Below are positions 8,686-15,732 of a stretch of 64,000 nt of DNA, piece by piece. This stretch comes from Tistrella mobilis (GTDB taxonomy: Bacteria > Pseudomonadota > Alphaproteobacteria > Tistrellales > Tistrellaceae). The position numbers and the translations under genes were made by a program. Where the stretch lies: NCBI RefSeq assembly GCF_039634785.1, contig NZ_JBBIAB010000007.1, forward strand, positions 186,001-250,000, given 5' to 3'. The number at the start of each line of letters is the position of its first letter. Within the stretch, counting starts at the first letter, position 1. Below the pieces are notes generated by a model. It saw nothing but the letters and a program-made list of their open reading frames with translations, was not told the DNA's origin and made no database searches.

Positions 8686-8726
8686 GCGGGGCGGCCCCTT
8701 ATCCCCCGGGGCCGTCCCGCATTTTT
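8686..8726 (+). terminator. Intrinsic terminator after thiolase gene
   Basis: GCGGGGCGGCCCC (8686-8698) pairs with GGGGCCGTCCCGC (8708-8720), 12 Watson-Crick pairs plus one G:U across a 9-base loop. It is followed at once by ATTTTTCTC. This is a classical rho-independent terminator in the thiolase direction, about 95 bases after its stop. Confidence 0.8.
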
Positions 8727-8794
8727 CTCTCGCCGTCTGGACGACACCGCACGGGCATGACAGCCTCGGGCACACCCGCCCGGAGGATATGATC

Positions 8795-9259
8795 ATGACC
8801 GCCCCCAGCCTCGTCATCCGCCCGGCCAGCGAAGCCGATCTGCCCGCAATCGTCGCCCTGCTCGCCGACGATGTGCTGGGCCGGACCCGCGAGGATCCGC
8901 GCCTGCCGCTCGATCCGGCCTATCTCTCGGCCTTCCGGGCGATCGCCGCCGATCCGAACCAGATCCAGCTGGTGGCGGACGCGGCGGGCCAGATCCTCGG
9001 CACGCTCCAGCTCACCATCATTCCCGGCCTCTCGCGCAAGGGCCGCATCCGCGGCCAGATCGAGGGCGTGCGCGTCGCCGGCACCGCCCGCGGCCAGGGC
9101 CTGGGCGAAACCCTTATCCGCCATGCCATCGGCCTTGCCGCCGATCGCGGCTGCAGCCTGGTTCAGCTGACCACCGACCTCACCCGCAAGGACGCCCACC
9201 GCTTCTACGAAAGGCTGGGCTTCACCGGCAGTCATCTGGGGATGAAGCTGGAGATTTGA
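8795..9259 (+). CDS. GNAT family N-acetyltransferase
   Basis: 154 residues with the GNAT fold. It starts with LVIRPASEADLPAIVALLADD. The acetyl-CoA pyrophosphate-binding segment is IEGVRVAGTARGQGLGETLIRHAIGLA (R/Q-x-x-G-x-G/A loop), and the C-terminus is the usual DAHRFYERLGFTGSHLGMKLEI. The ATG at 8795 is preferred to the one two codons upstream because GGAGG at 8782-8786 is then 8 bases away. The substrate is unknown. It resembles small GNATs annotated as amino-group or phosphinothricin-like acetyltransferases only in a general way. Confidence 0.88.
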   Translation: MTAPSLVIRPASEADLPAIVALLADDVLGRTREDPRLPLDPAYLSAFRAIAADPNQIQLVADAAGQILGTLQLTIIPGLSRKGRIRGQIEGVRVAGTARGQGLGETLIRHAIGLAADRGCSLVQLTTDLTRKDAHRFYERLGFTGSHLGMKLEI

Positions 9260-9266
9260 TCACGCC

Positions 9267-9773
9267 TCAGGCAGATGCAGATATCGTCCTGGCGGTCTGC
9301 CGATGCCGATCAAGGACCTCCCCCGGAACCTGCAACGGGATAAGCGGGGCCGGCCTCAGACGGAGCCCTTGCCCACGAATATCGACCGGCAGCTTCCAGC
9401 AACTGCCGACGATAATGCCGCCAAGCTGCTCCGCGATCCCAGGCCAGTGGTACACCAGCAATGCCGCCTGCTGATGTGTCCTCAAGTTGCCCCATCCCTT
9501 GTCGGGAAAGATTGAGATCAAGCCACTGTCGATGAAGGCAGCCGCTTCATGCGGTTTGCGTGCAATGCTGATGTCTCCCGACACGACAAAGCGCCCGCCA
9601 GCGTTGCGCCAGGTTGTTGCCCAGAGAACGTCCGGCGTTGCCGATGCAACGACATCTTTGAGGTGAACGAATTCAAAACCGCTCTGGCCATAGAGTGCCG
9701 TCAGGGCGGCGGCCAGCTTCGGCGACAGATTAAAATCGAGCGCCACCTTCATCTCGGTCTGATCAACCTGCAT
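9267..9773 (-). CDS. PIN-like toxin, VapC45 type
   Basis: 168 residues if started at the ATG at 9773, or 161 from 9752 (MKVALDFNLSPKL). The N-terminal MKVALDFNLSPKLAAALTALYG strand-helix and the spaced acidic residues (Asp13, Asp40, Asp67 in FVVSGDISI) fit the PIN-like fold of the DUF433-associated family, of which Mycobacterium tuberculosis VapC45 (Rv2019) is the named example. PIN toxins are Mg-dependent RNases. The first start overlaps the last three codons of the antitoxin gene, indicating translational coupling; no good ribosome-binding site separates the two choices. The gene pair is visibly less GC-rich than its surroundings, suggesting acquisition by transfer. The tail after about residue 130 is not typical and may be unconserved. 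Confidence 0.72.
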   Translation of the reverse strand: MQVDQTEMKVALDFNLSPKLAAALTALYGQSGFEFVHLKDVVASATPDVLWATTWRNAGGRFVVSGDISIARKPHEAAAFIDSGLISIFPDKGWGNLRTHQQAALLVYHWPGIAEQLGGIIVGSCWKLPVDIRGQGLRLRPAPLIPLQVPGEVLDRHRQTARTISASA

Positions 9774-10491
9774 CACGTGGTTGATCGAGGTAGTCCTCGA
9801 ACGCCACCGCCGTGGTGACGTCCTCAATGTCGATGTCGAACCAACTGGCAACGATATCCGTCCGGCCGTCCTCCGCCCGCCAGAGGTCGCGGATGGTGCC
9901 GGTCGGCACCCGCCCCGCGACGATCGGCTGGCCACAGGCGATCACGGGGTCGATCAGAACCTCCGGGAACGCGTCGCGACGAGGATACCAGCGATTGGCA
10001 AGCTCGGTTTTCGGGTCGAAGCAGAGGCTGCGGTCGATCTGGCGCTCGATGATCTCCACGATCTCGTACTGCCCCGTGATCAGATCCCAGAGCCGATGAT
10101 CCCTCTCGGCTTGGGCCGCCGGCCGAAGCGCTTCTTCCACGAACACGTTCCGTCCGTCATGCGTGGTCAGAATGCGGCGGCTCGCGAAAGGTTTCGGCTC
10201 CCCGAACAGTCGCCGTGCGGCAATGATGGCACGGCGGATCGCGCGGGCCGACACCTGCCGTGCGCGCAGGTATTCGACGAAGCGGACCTCGATCAGATCA
10301 AGGAAACTGAGTTCGCTCGTCCCACCCCCTGATGCGAATTCCCCCATCAGGAGCGGCCCGGCATCGCGTCCCGTATAGCCCTTCAGCCAGGCCGCAATCC
10401 GCCGTCGATTGCCCACCTCGATCAGGCGAGCAGCCTCGTTCACCGTGTAAAAGCCGGCGGCCAGTGGCTCATGCTGCGTCATCAGGCCCAT
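9763..10491 (-). CDS. Antitoxin, VapB45-like with HTH and DUF433 domains
   Basis: 242 residues, close to the 239 of M. tuberculosis VapB45 (Rv2018). An N-terminal MerR-like or VapB45-type DNA-binding segment (GFYTVNEAARLIEVGNRRRIAAWLKGY) is followed by a central helical part and a C-terminal DUF433 domain (NRWYPRRDAFPEVLIDPVIACGQPIVAGRVPTGTIRDLWRAEDG). DUF433 domains are antitoxin partners of PIN-like proteins. The ATG at 10491 was chosen because GGAGG lies 12 bases upstream; ATGs at 10482, 10515 and 10530 are alternatives. It is the first gene of a two-gene operon with the overlapping toxin and probably autoregulates through repeats just upstream. Confidence 0.78.
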   Translation of the reverse strand: MGLMTQHEPLAAGFYTVNEAARLIEVGNRRRIAAWLKGYTGRDAGPLLMGEFASGGGTSELSFLDLIEVRFVEYLRARQVSARAIRRAIIAARRLFGEPKPFASRRILTTHDGRNVFVEEALRPAAQAERDHRLWDLITGQYEIVEIIERQIDRSLCFDPKTELANRWYPRRDAFPEVLIDPVIACGQPIVAGRVPTGTIRDLWRAEDGRTDIVASWFDIDIEDVTTAVAFEDYLDQPRDAG

Positions 10492-10525
10492 CGGTGACGG
10501 CGTCCTCCCTCCCATGTCATCACAC

Positions 10526-10555
10526 AACATTTTGTCGCGGCAGAACGTTATGTCG
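10526..10555. promoter_or_regulatory. Direct repeats upstream of VapBC45-like operon
   Basis: AACATTTTGTCG (10526-10537) and AACGTTATGTCG (10544-10555) are 12-base direct repeats, 10 of 12 identical and 18 bases apart. They lie 35 bases before the antitoxin start in an AT-richer patch. ACAA-CATT-TTGT within the first copy is a small inverted repeat. They are a plausible autoregulatory operator or promoter; binding is not shown. Confidence 0.4.
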
Positions 10556-10598
10556 AGATGGTTTCGGAATGACAGCGTCGAATGCCCCTTTGGCGTGT

Positions 10599-10640
10599 GC
10601 TGACCGCTTGATCCCCTTTCAAGAGGATCAAGCGGTCAGC
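10599..10640 (-). terminator. Strong hairpin after AlaX-type gene
   Basis: Perfect 16-bp inverted repeat: GCTGACCGCTTGATCC (10599-10614) and GGATCAAGCGGTCAGC (10625-10640), loop of 10 bases. It begins 15 bases after the stop of the tRNA-editing gene and ends before the promoter region of the toxin-antitoxin operon. There is no T-tract. It probably terminates or insulates between the two same-strand units. Confidence 0.65.
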
Positions 10641-10655
10641 AGGCCCAGGCTGCGG

Positions 10656-11300
10656 TCACGGCGCCACAAGCCGCATCTCGATCCGCTCCTTGCCCTTGCC
10701 GACATTCACCCGCTTGAGCGTGATCGCGCCCACTTCGCCGGTGCGCCGGAGATGGGTGCCGCCGCAGGGGACCCGGGCGACGCCCTCGACCTCCCAATAG
10801 CGGCGGCCGGCCGCCTGATCCGAGAAGGCAGAGATGATCGGGAGGTCGGCGGCGACGAGTTCCGCCACATCGGCCAGGAAGGCCGGCAGCAGCGGCGTCA
10901 CGGGGCTGGGCCAGAGGAAGTCGATCCGCGCCTTGTCTTCGGCGATATGCGCGCCGATCTTGGCCGCCCCCGGCATGTGCCGGTCGGCAAGCTCCAGCAC
11001 CAGCTCGGCGGCGAAGTGCAGCCGCATCAGCCGGTAGCGGCGGGTCATATCGATCTCGGCCGTGACCGGGGCCCCCGGTTCAAGACCGTGATCGGGGGCG
11101 AGGCGGTAGCGGATCCCGGGGCCATCGGCAACCGCTTCGAGCACCTCGTGGCCACCGATCCGACCGCGATCGCTCTCCTGACCGCCCGAGAAGGCGAAAA
11201 AGATCGTCCGGTCGAGGCTGATCCAGTCGTCGTCGACCGCCGCAACCCTGCTGTCCAGCCGGTCGAGATAGGGATCTTCCCAGAAAAATCGCACGGTCAT
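10656..11300 (-). CDS. Alanyl-tRNA editing protein, AlaX family
   Basis: 214 residues, similar to the free-standing editing domain of alanyl-tRNA synthetase, which hydrolyses Ser- or Gly-tRNA(Ala). The N-terminal beta part includes IFFAFSGGQESDRG (the GGQ/SD motif of AlaX proteins). The C-terminal CGGTH keeps the CxxxH zinc-ligand pair, followed by LKRVNVGKGKERIEMRL. At the place of the canonical HxxxH (HTATHLL) this protein has RLHFAAELVLEL, that is HxxxE. Either Glu takes over as ligand or this is a divergent subfamily. GGAGGGG lies 6 bases before the ATG. Monocistronic with a strong hairpin downstream. Confidence 0.83.
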   Translation of the reverse strand: MTVRFFWEDPYLDRLDSRVAAVDDDWISLDRTIFFAFSGGQESDRGRIGGHEVLEAVADGPGIRYRLAPDHGLEPGAPVTAEIDMTRRYRLMRLHFAAELVLELADRHMPGAAKIGAHIAEDKARIDFLWPSPVTPLLPAFLADVAELVAADLPIISAFSDQAAGRRYWEVEGVARVPCGGTHLRRTGEVGAITLKRVNVGKGKERIEMRLVAP

Positions 11301-11365
11301 CAGACCCCTCCGCTATGGCGATACGACAGGCCGCAACGGCCGGCGACCACTATGCCGCCCGACCA

Positions 11366-12268
11366 TCATGCCGTGCCGGCTTCGGGCGCCTTGACCGGCG
11401 CCTCAGCGGCAGCAAGGGCCGCCTCATCGATCCGTCCGTCGGCATCTCTGGCCATGCGGTCGACCAGGGCGCGGGTGTCGGGATCGGTCAGCGTGTCGAC
11501 GAAGAGCGTGCGCTCGGCCGCAAGCCCCTGTTCCAACGTGCCGTCGAGGGCGGTGCGGACCAGCCGCTTGGCATGGGCAATCCCCAGCCGCGGCAGGGCG
11601 GCAAGGTCTGCGGCGAGGGCGACCGCGGCACCGGCGACATTGCCGCCTTCGGGCACCAGCGCCGAGAGCAGCCCCAGCCGATCGGCCTCGGCCGGAGAGA
11701 CGATGCGGCCGCGGAGCACGAAATCCAGCGCCCGGGCCTCGCCCAGCAGCCGGGTCAGGCGCTGGGTGCCGCCACCGCCCGGCAGCAGCCCGGCGCGCAC
11801 TTCCGGCAGGCCGAACTTCCACGGCCCGTCGAGCGCCACCCGCAGGTCGCAGGCCAGCGCCAGTTCGAAGCCGCCGCCCATCGCCCAGCCGTTGAGTGCG
11901 GCGATCCAGGGCCTGGCGCTCGCCTGGATCCGGTCGAGACAGGCATTGAACGGGGCGGGTTTCACCGGCCGGGAGAGATCGTTGAACCGCCGGCCGGAAG
12001 CCGCGACCTTCCCGGCCGTCGCCCCAAGCTCGATCAGGCTGTAATGGCGCACGAACATGCCGGGCACGGCGCCGGTCAACACCACGGCCCGCACGCCCGG
12101 ATCGGCATCGAGCGCCGTGACCGCACCGGCGAGCGCATCGGCGGCGGCGGCATCCATCAGCCCCTCGGGGCCCGGATCGATGCGCACCAATGCCACGCCC
12201 GGTGCCGGGCGGTCGATCTCAATCAGGGGCGTCTCGGGGGTTTCGGCGGCGTCGGCTTCACGGGTCAT
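11366..12268 (-). CDS. Enoyl-CoA hydratase/isomerase family protein
   Basis: 300 residues of the crotonase fold. Both catalytic glutamates of enoyl-CoA hydratase have equivalents: Glu in WAMGGGFELALACDLR and Glu in FGLPEVRAGLLPGGGGTQRLTRLLG. The expected reaction is syn-hydration of a trans-2-enoyl-CoA. The oxyanion-hole region (APGMFVRHYSLIELG) is somewhat divergent, with an N-terminal acidic extension of about 12 residues. AGGAGA lies about 10 bases before the ATG. It is 50 bases downstream of the P450 gene on the same strand, so a P450-hydratase operon under the divergent TetR protein is likely. Confidence 0.86.
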   Translation of the reverse strand: MTREADAAETPETPLIEIDRPAPGVALVRIDPGPEGLMDAAAADALAGAVTALDADPGVRAVVLTGAVPGMFVRHYSLIELGATAGKVAASGRRFNDLSRPVKPAPFNACLDRIQASARPWIAALNGWAMGGGFELALACDLRVALDGPWKFGLPEVRAGLLPGGGGTQRLTRLLGEARALDFVLRGRIVSPAEADRLGLLSALVPEGGNVAGAAVALAADLAALPRLGIAHAKRLVRTALDGTLEQGLAAERTLFVDTLTDPDTRALVDRMARDADGRIDEAALAAAEAPVKAPEAGTA

Positions 12269-12318
12269 CGGGCGGGCGTCTCCTGGGGGTCGGCTTTTGA
12301 TTGAGCCCCCAGCTTACC

Positions 12319-13554
12319 TCAGGCCGCCGCCGATTTGACCGGCCGGAAGTGCACCGGCAGCGAGGTGATGCCGCGCATGATCAGCGAATCATGCCAGTCG
12401 GGCGCGGTGGTGCCGAGGGTGAGGTCGGGTATTCGGCGGGCGATCTCGCGATAGGCGATCTCGGCTTCCAGCCGGGCGAGCGGCGCGCCCAGGCAGAAAT
12501 GGATACCCTGGCCGAAGGTCAGATGGCGGTTGGGGCTGCGGTCGATGATGAAGTCGTCCGGCGCCTCGAAGACCCGCGGGTCGCGATTGGCGGCGTTCAG
12601 CATCGCGAAGACCCGGTCGCCCTCTTTCAGTTCCCGGCCCTCGATCTCGTGCGTCACCCGCACCACCCGGGCGATGCCGCCCGAGGGGCCGTCATAGCGC
12701 AGGCATTCCTCCACCGCCGTCGCCAGCAGCCCGGGCGAGGGATCGGCCACCAGCCGCGCCCAGGCACCGGCATGCATCCGCATCGAATAGATGCCGTTGG
12801 AGATGAGGTTGGTGGTGGTCTCGTGGCCCGCGAACAGGAACAGCATGGCGGCGGCGATCAACTCATCCTCGGTCAGCCGTTCCTCGGGCGTGCCGGCGGC
12901 GATCAGGGCGCTCAACACGTCCTCGCCCGGCCGGCGGCGGCGATCGGCGATCACCTCGCGGAAATAGGACGACATCTCAAGGGCCCCGCGACGGGCGCGC
13001 TCGTACTTGTCGGGCACGTCGCGGGCGCTGCCCAGGAACAGCGCCAGATCGTCGGACCAGTCCTTGAACCGGTCCAGCTGGTGGTGCGGCACCCCCAGCA
13101 TGTCCATGATCACCGTCGCCGGCAGGGGATAGGCGAAATCCCGCACCAGATCCATCCGGCCCCGCGGCAGCAGATCGTCGAGCAGCCGGCCGACGATCCG
13201 CTCGACATTGGGCCGCAGCCGCTCCACGGCCCTGGGCGTGAAGGCCTCGTTCATCAGCCGCCGCAGCCTTGTGTGCTCGGGCGGGTCGCGGAACACCATC
13301 CACAGGTTCAGATAGCGGATCAGCTCTCCGACCACACTGCGCCGCGCCTCGGGCAGACTGTCATAGAACGGCGTCAGCCGGTCGGGAGACATCCGCCTGT
13401 TCAGGGCCACCTTGCGGACATCGGCATAACGGGTGATGACCCAGGCGCGCAGATGCGGGTTCCACTGCACCGGATCCTCGTCCTGCAGGCGACGAAAGGC
13501 CGGGAACGGATCATTGCGGATCTGCGGATCGCGGGGGTCGTAGTCGACGGTCAT
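12319..13554 (-). CDS. Cytochrome P450
   Basis: 411 residues, a soluble bacterial P450. I-helix oxygen-binding motif LFLFAGHETTTN, K-helix ExxR in AVEECLRYDG, and haem loop LTFGQGIHFCLGAPLARLE with Cys354 as thiolate ligand. There is no fused reductase, so it depends on separate ferredoxin partners; none is adjacent, although a ferredoxin-NADP reductase lies at 26.3 kb. The substrate is not predictable. ATG at 13554 (MTVDYDPRD) is preferred: longer starts would extend into the operator region. First gene of an operon with the enoyl-CoA hydratase, divergent from a TetR regulator, with two palindromic boxes between. Confidence 0.93.
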   Translation of the reverse strand: MTVDYDPRDPQIRNDPFPAFRRLQDEDPVQWNPHLRAWVITRYADVRKVALNRRMSPDRLTPFYDSLPEARRSVVGELIRYLNLWMVFRDPPEHTRLRRLMNEAFTPRAVERLRPNVERIVGRLLDDLLPRGRMDLVRDFAYPLPATVIMDMLGVPHHQLDRFKDWSDDLALFLGSARDVPDKYERARRGALEMSSYFREVIADRRRRPGEDVLSALIAAGTPEERLTEDELIAAAMLFLFAGHETTTNLISNGIYSMRMHAGAWARLVADPSPGLLATAVEECLRYDGPSGGIARVVRVTHEIEGRELKEGDRVFAMLNAANRDPRVFEAPDDFIIDRSPNRHLTFGQGIHFCLGAPLARLEAEIAYREIARRIPDLTLGTTAPDWHDSLIMRGITSLPVHFRPVKSAAA

Positions 13555-13592
13555 CTTGTCGCGGCCTCGGTCCCGGGTGAGATTGGGGATTG

Positions 13593-13610
13593 AGCGAACG
13601 AATGTTTGGT
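13593..13610. promoter_or_regulatory. TetR-type operator box A
   Basis: AGCGAACGAATGTTTGGT matches 15 of 18 positions of the palindrome AACAAACGATTGTTTGGT found at three other places in the window. It lies 38 bases upstream of the P450 start codon and 50 bases (centre to centre) from box B. Confidence 0.55.
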
Positions 13611-13642
13611 GGCATTGGTCCGAGGCTATCAGGTCGACCATC

Positions 13643-13660
13643 ACCAAACAATCGTTTGTT
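13643..13660. promoter_or_regulatory. TetR-type operator box B
   Basis: ACCAAACAATCGTTTGTT. Its reverse complement AACAAACGATTGTTTGGT differs at one position from box C at 32562. CAAAC/GTTTG arms form the palindrome. It lies between the P450 operon and the divergent TetR gene, about 150 bases before the TetR start. Confidence 0.65.
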
Positions 13661-13808
13661 AAATGCCGGACCAGCGGCTGCGCGGATCCGCCGGCTTGCC
13701 GCCGGGAGCGGGGCTGCCTATACAGGATGGCGGCAATTCAATCGGCGTTTGGTTCGGAGGCGCGGCCGGAGGATGAAGGCGGCTTCAGTGCAGGGGCGAG
13801 ACACGGGC

Positions 13809-14399
13809 ATGGCGATCGAGACCGAAGGCAGCGAGGCGCAACGCCAGAACAACCGCCGGGACAAGCTGCTGGAAGCGGCCGCCCAGCTGTTTTCGAGCCA
13901 GGGCTACGAGGCGACCTCGATGCGCGACATCGCCGGGGCGGTCGGCATGCTGCCCGGTTCGGTCTATTATCACTTTCCGTCGAAAGAGGATCTGTTCGTC
14001 GCCGTCCACGACGAAGGCGTGCGCCAGATCACGGACTCGGTCCGCGAGGCGGTCAAGGGTGTGACCGACCCGTGGGAGCGGCTGGAGGCCGCTGCCGCGG
14101 GCCATATGGACGCCCTGCTGGCCGATAACGGCTTCGCCTCGGTGGTGACGCCGGAATACTCCACCAAGCTCGGCCAGGCGACCGAACGGCTGATCGCCCA
14201 GCGCGATGCCTATGAGCGGATGTTCGCCACCTTCGTCGATGCCCTGCCGCTGCCCGCAGGGGCCGATCGGCGGATGTTCCGGCTGGGCCTGCTCGGCATG
14301 CTCAACTGGGCGCGGACCTGGTATCGCCCGGGCCGCAAGACCCCGGCCGAGATCGGTCGCGAGATGGTCAGGCTGCTCAGGCAGGGGCCGATGGGCTGA
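13809..14399 (+). CDS. TetR/AcrR family transcriptional regulator
   Basis: 196 residues from the ATG at 13809 (MAIETEGSEAQRQNNRR); an ATG at 13773 is an alternative but has GGAGG abutting it. The HTH is RDKLLEAAAQLFSSQGYEATSMRDIAGAVGMLPGSVYYHFPSKEDLFVAVHD. The C-terminal ligand domain has FGTSPA-free, acyl-CoA-regulator-like helices ending LGMLNWARTWYRPGRKTPAEIGREM, a segment common in TetR proteins that sense acyl-CoA thioesters. It is divergent from the P450-hydratase operon. Four palindromic boxes suggest it also controls the acyl-CoA ligase and binding protein at 32.5 kb. Its 3' end overlaps the dihydroorotase gene by 23 bases. Confidence 0.9.
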   Translation: MAIETEGSEAQRQNNRRDKLLEAAAQLFSSQGYEATSMRDIAGAVGMLPGSVYYHFPSKEDLFVAVHDEGVRQITDSVREAVKGVTDPWERLEAAAAGHMDALLADNGFASVVTPEYSTKLGQATERLIAQRDAYERMFATFVDALPLPAGADRRMFRLGLLGMLNWARTWYRPGRKTPAEIGREMVRLLRQGPMG

Positions 14400-15732
14400 C
14401 GGGCACGTCGAGAAAGCGGACCGGCTGCCCGCACGGCGCCCCGATGACCTCGCCCTCCCGCATCACCACCTGTCCGCGCAGTACCGTCGCCACCGGCCAG
14501 CCGGTCACCGTCAGCCCGTCATAGGGCGTCCAACCGGCCAGGCTGGCAATGTCGGCATCGGCGATCCGGCGGCGGGCCCCAAGGTCGACCAGCACCAGAT
14601 CGGCATCGAACCCGACCGCGATCCGGCCCTTGCCGGCGATCCCGAAGATCCGCGCCGGCCCGGCCGCGGCCAGATCGACCAGCCGTTCCAGGCTCAACCG
14701 CCCGGCCGCGACATGATCCAGCATCACCGGCAGCAGGGTCTGCACCCCGGTCATGCCGCTGGGAGAGGACGGATAGGGCCTCGCCTTCTCGGCCCGGCTG
14801 TGGGGGGCGTGGTCGCTGCCCAGCACGTCGACCACGCCCTCGCGCACGGCACGCCAGAGCGCCTCGCGGTGAGCGGCCTCGCGCACCGGCGGGTTCATCT
14901 GGGCCAGACTGCCCAGCCGCTCATAACAATCCGGCGCATCGAGCGTCAGATGGTGGGGCGTGACCTCGACGCTGACCCTGGGCTTGTGCCCGGCCAGAAA
15001 GGCCATCTCTTCGGCGGTCGAGACATGCAGCACATGCAGCAGCCGCCCGGCCTCTGCCGCCAGGCCGACGATGCGACGGGTGGCGATCAGCGCGCTTTCG
15101 GGGTCGCGCCAGACCGGGTGCAGGCGCACATCACCCGCAGCCTCTGCGATCGCGCGCCGCGCGCGCAGCCGTGCCTCGTCCTCGGCATGCACCGCCATCC
15201 GGCGCCGGCCACTGGCCAGGATCCGGCGCAGCACAGCCTCGTCATCGGCGAGCAGGTCGCCGAAGGAACTGCCCATGAACACCTTCACCCCGGCACAGCC
15301 CGGCAACAGCTCCAGCCGGGCCAGATCTCCGGCATTGGCGGCGGCACCGCCGATATAGAAGGCGTGATCGCACCAGGCATCGCGGGCCGCGATCGCAAGC
15401 TTGGCCTCCAGATCCGCCGCGGTGAGCGTGGGCGGACTGGTATTCGGCATCTCGAAGACGGTGGTCACCCCGCCCAGCACGGCGCCGCGGGTGCCGGCGC
15501 CGATCGTCTCCTTGTGGGTGAGCCCCGGTTCGCGGAAATGCACCTGGCTGTCGATCACCCCCGGCAGCACATGCAGGCCCGCCGCCTCGACCACCGTCGC
15601 CGCTGCGCAGGCCTGGCCCAGGTCGCCGATGGCCACGATCCGGCCGCCCCGGCAGGCGATATCGGCCCGCATGCGCCCGCCGGGGGTGACGACCACGCCT
15701 CCCCGCACCAGAAGATCGGCCGCCCCCGTCAC
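14377..15732 (-). CDS. Dihydroorotase paralogue, last gene of zinc operon
   Basis: 451 residues, amidohydrolase fold, type I dihydroorotase (carbamoyl-aspartate to dihydroorotate, pyrimidine synthesis). Carboxylated Lys150 ([15 protein letters not shown]), His182 (AVHAEDE), His236 ([10 protein letters not shown]) and Asp307 (LGSDHAPH) are present. The metal HxH motif reads [10 protein letters not shown]: Gln63 replaces the first histidine, His65 remains. This QVH form occurs, as I recall, in a subfamily of alphaproteobacterial dihydroorotases. The start is a GTG overlapping the ThrRS stop (GTGA, 4 bases), so translation is coupled. As the last gene behind a Zur-like box it is probably the zinc-starvation copy. 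Its 3' end overlaps the convergent TetR gene. Confidence 0.88.
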   Translation of the reverse strand: MTGAADLLVRGGVVVTPGGRMRADIACRGGRIVAIGDLGQACAAATVVEAAGLHVLPGVIDSQVHFREPGLTHKETIGAGTRGAVLGGVTTVFEMPNTSPPTLTAADLEAKLAIAARDAWCDHAFYIGGAAANAGDLARLELLPGCAGVKVFMGSSFGDLLADDEAVLRRILASGRRRMAVHAEDEARLRARRAIAEAAGDVRLHPVWRDPESALIATRRIVGLAAEAGRLLHVLHVSTAEEMAFLAGHKPRVSVEVTPHHLTLDAPDCYERLGSLAQMNPPVREAAHREALWRAVREGVVDVLGSDHAPHSRAEKARPYPSSPSGMTGVQTLLPVMLDHVAAGRLSLERLVDLAAAGPARIFGIAGKGRIAVGFDADLVLVDLGARRRIADADIASLAGWTPYDGLTVTGWPVATVLRGQVVMREGEVIGAPCGQPVRFLDVPVSPSAPA

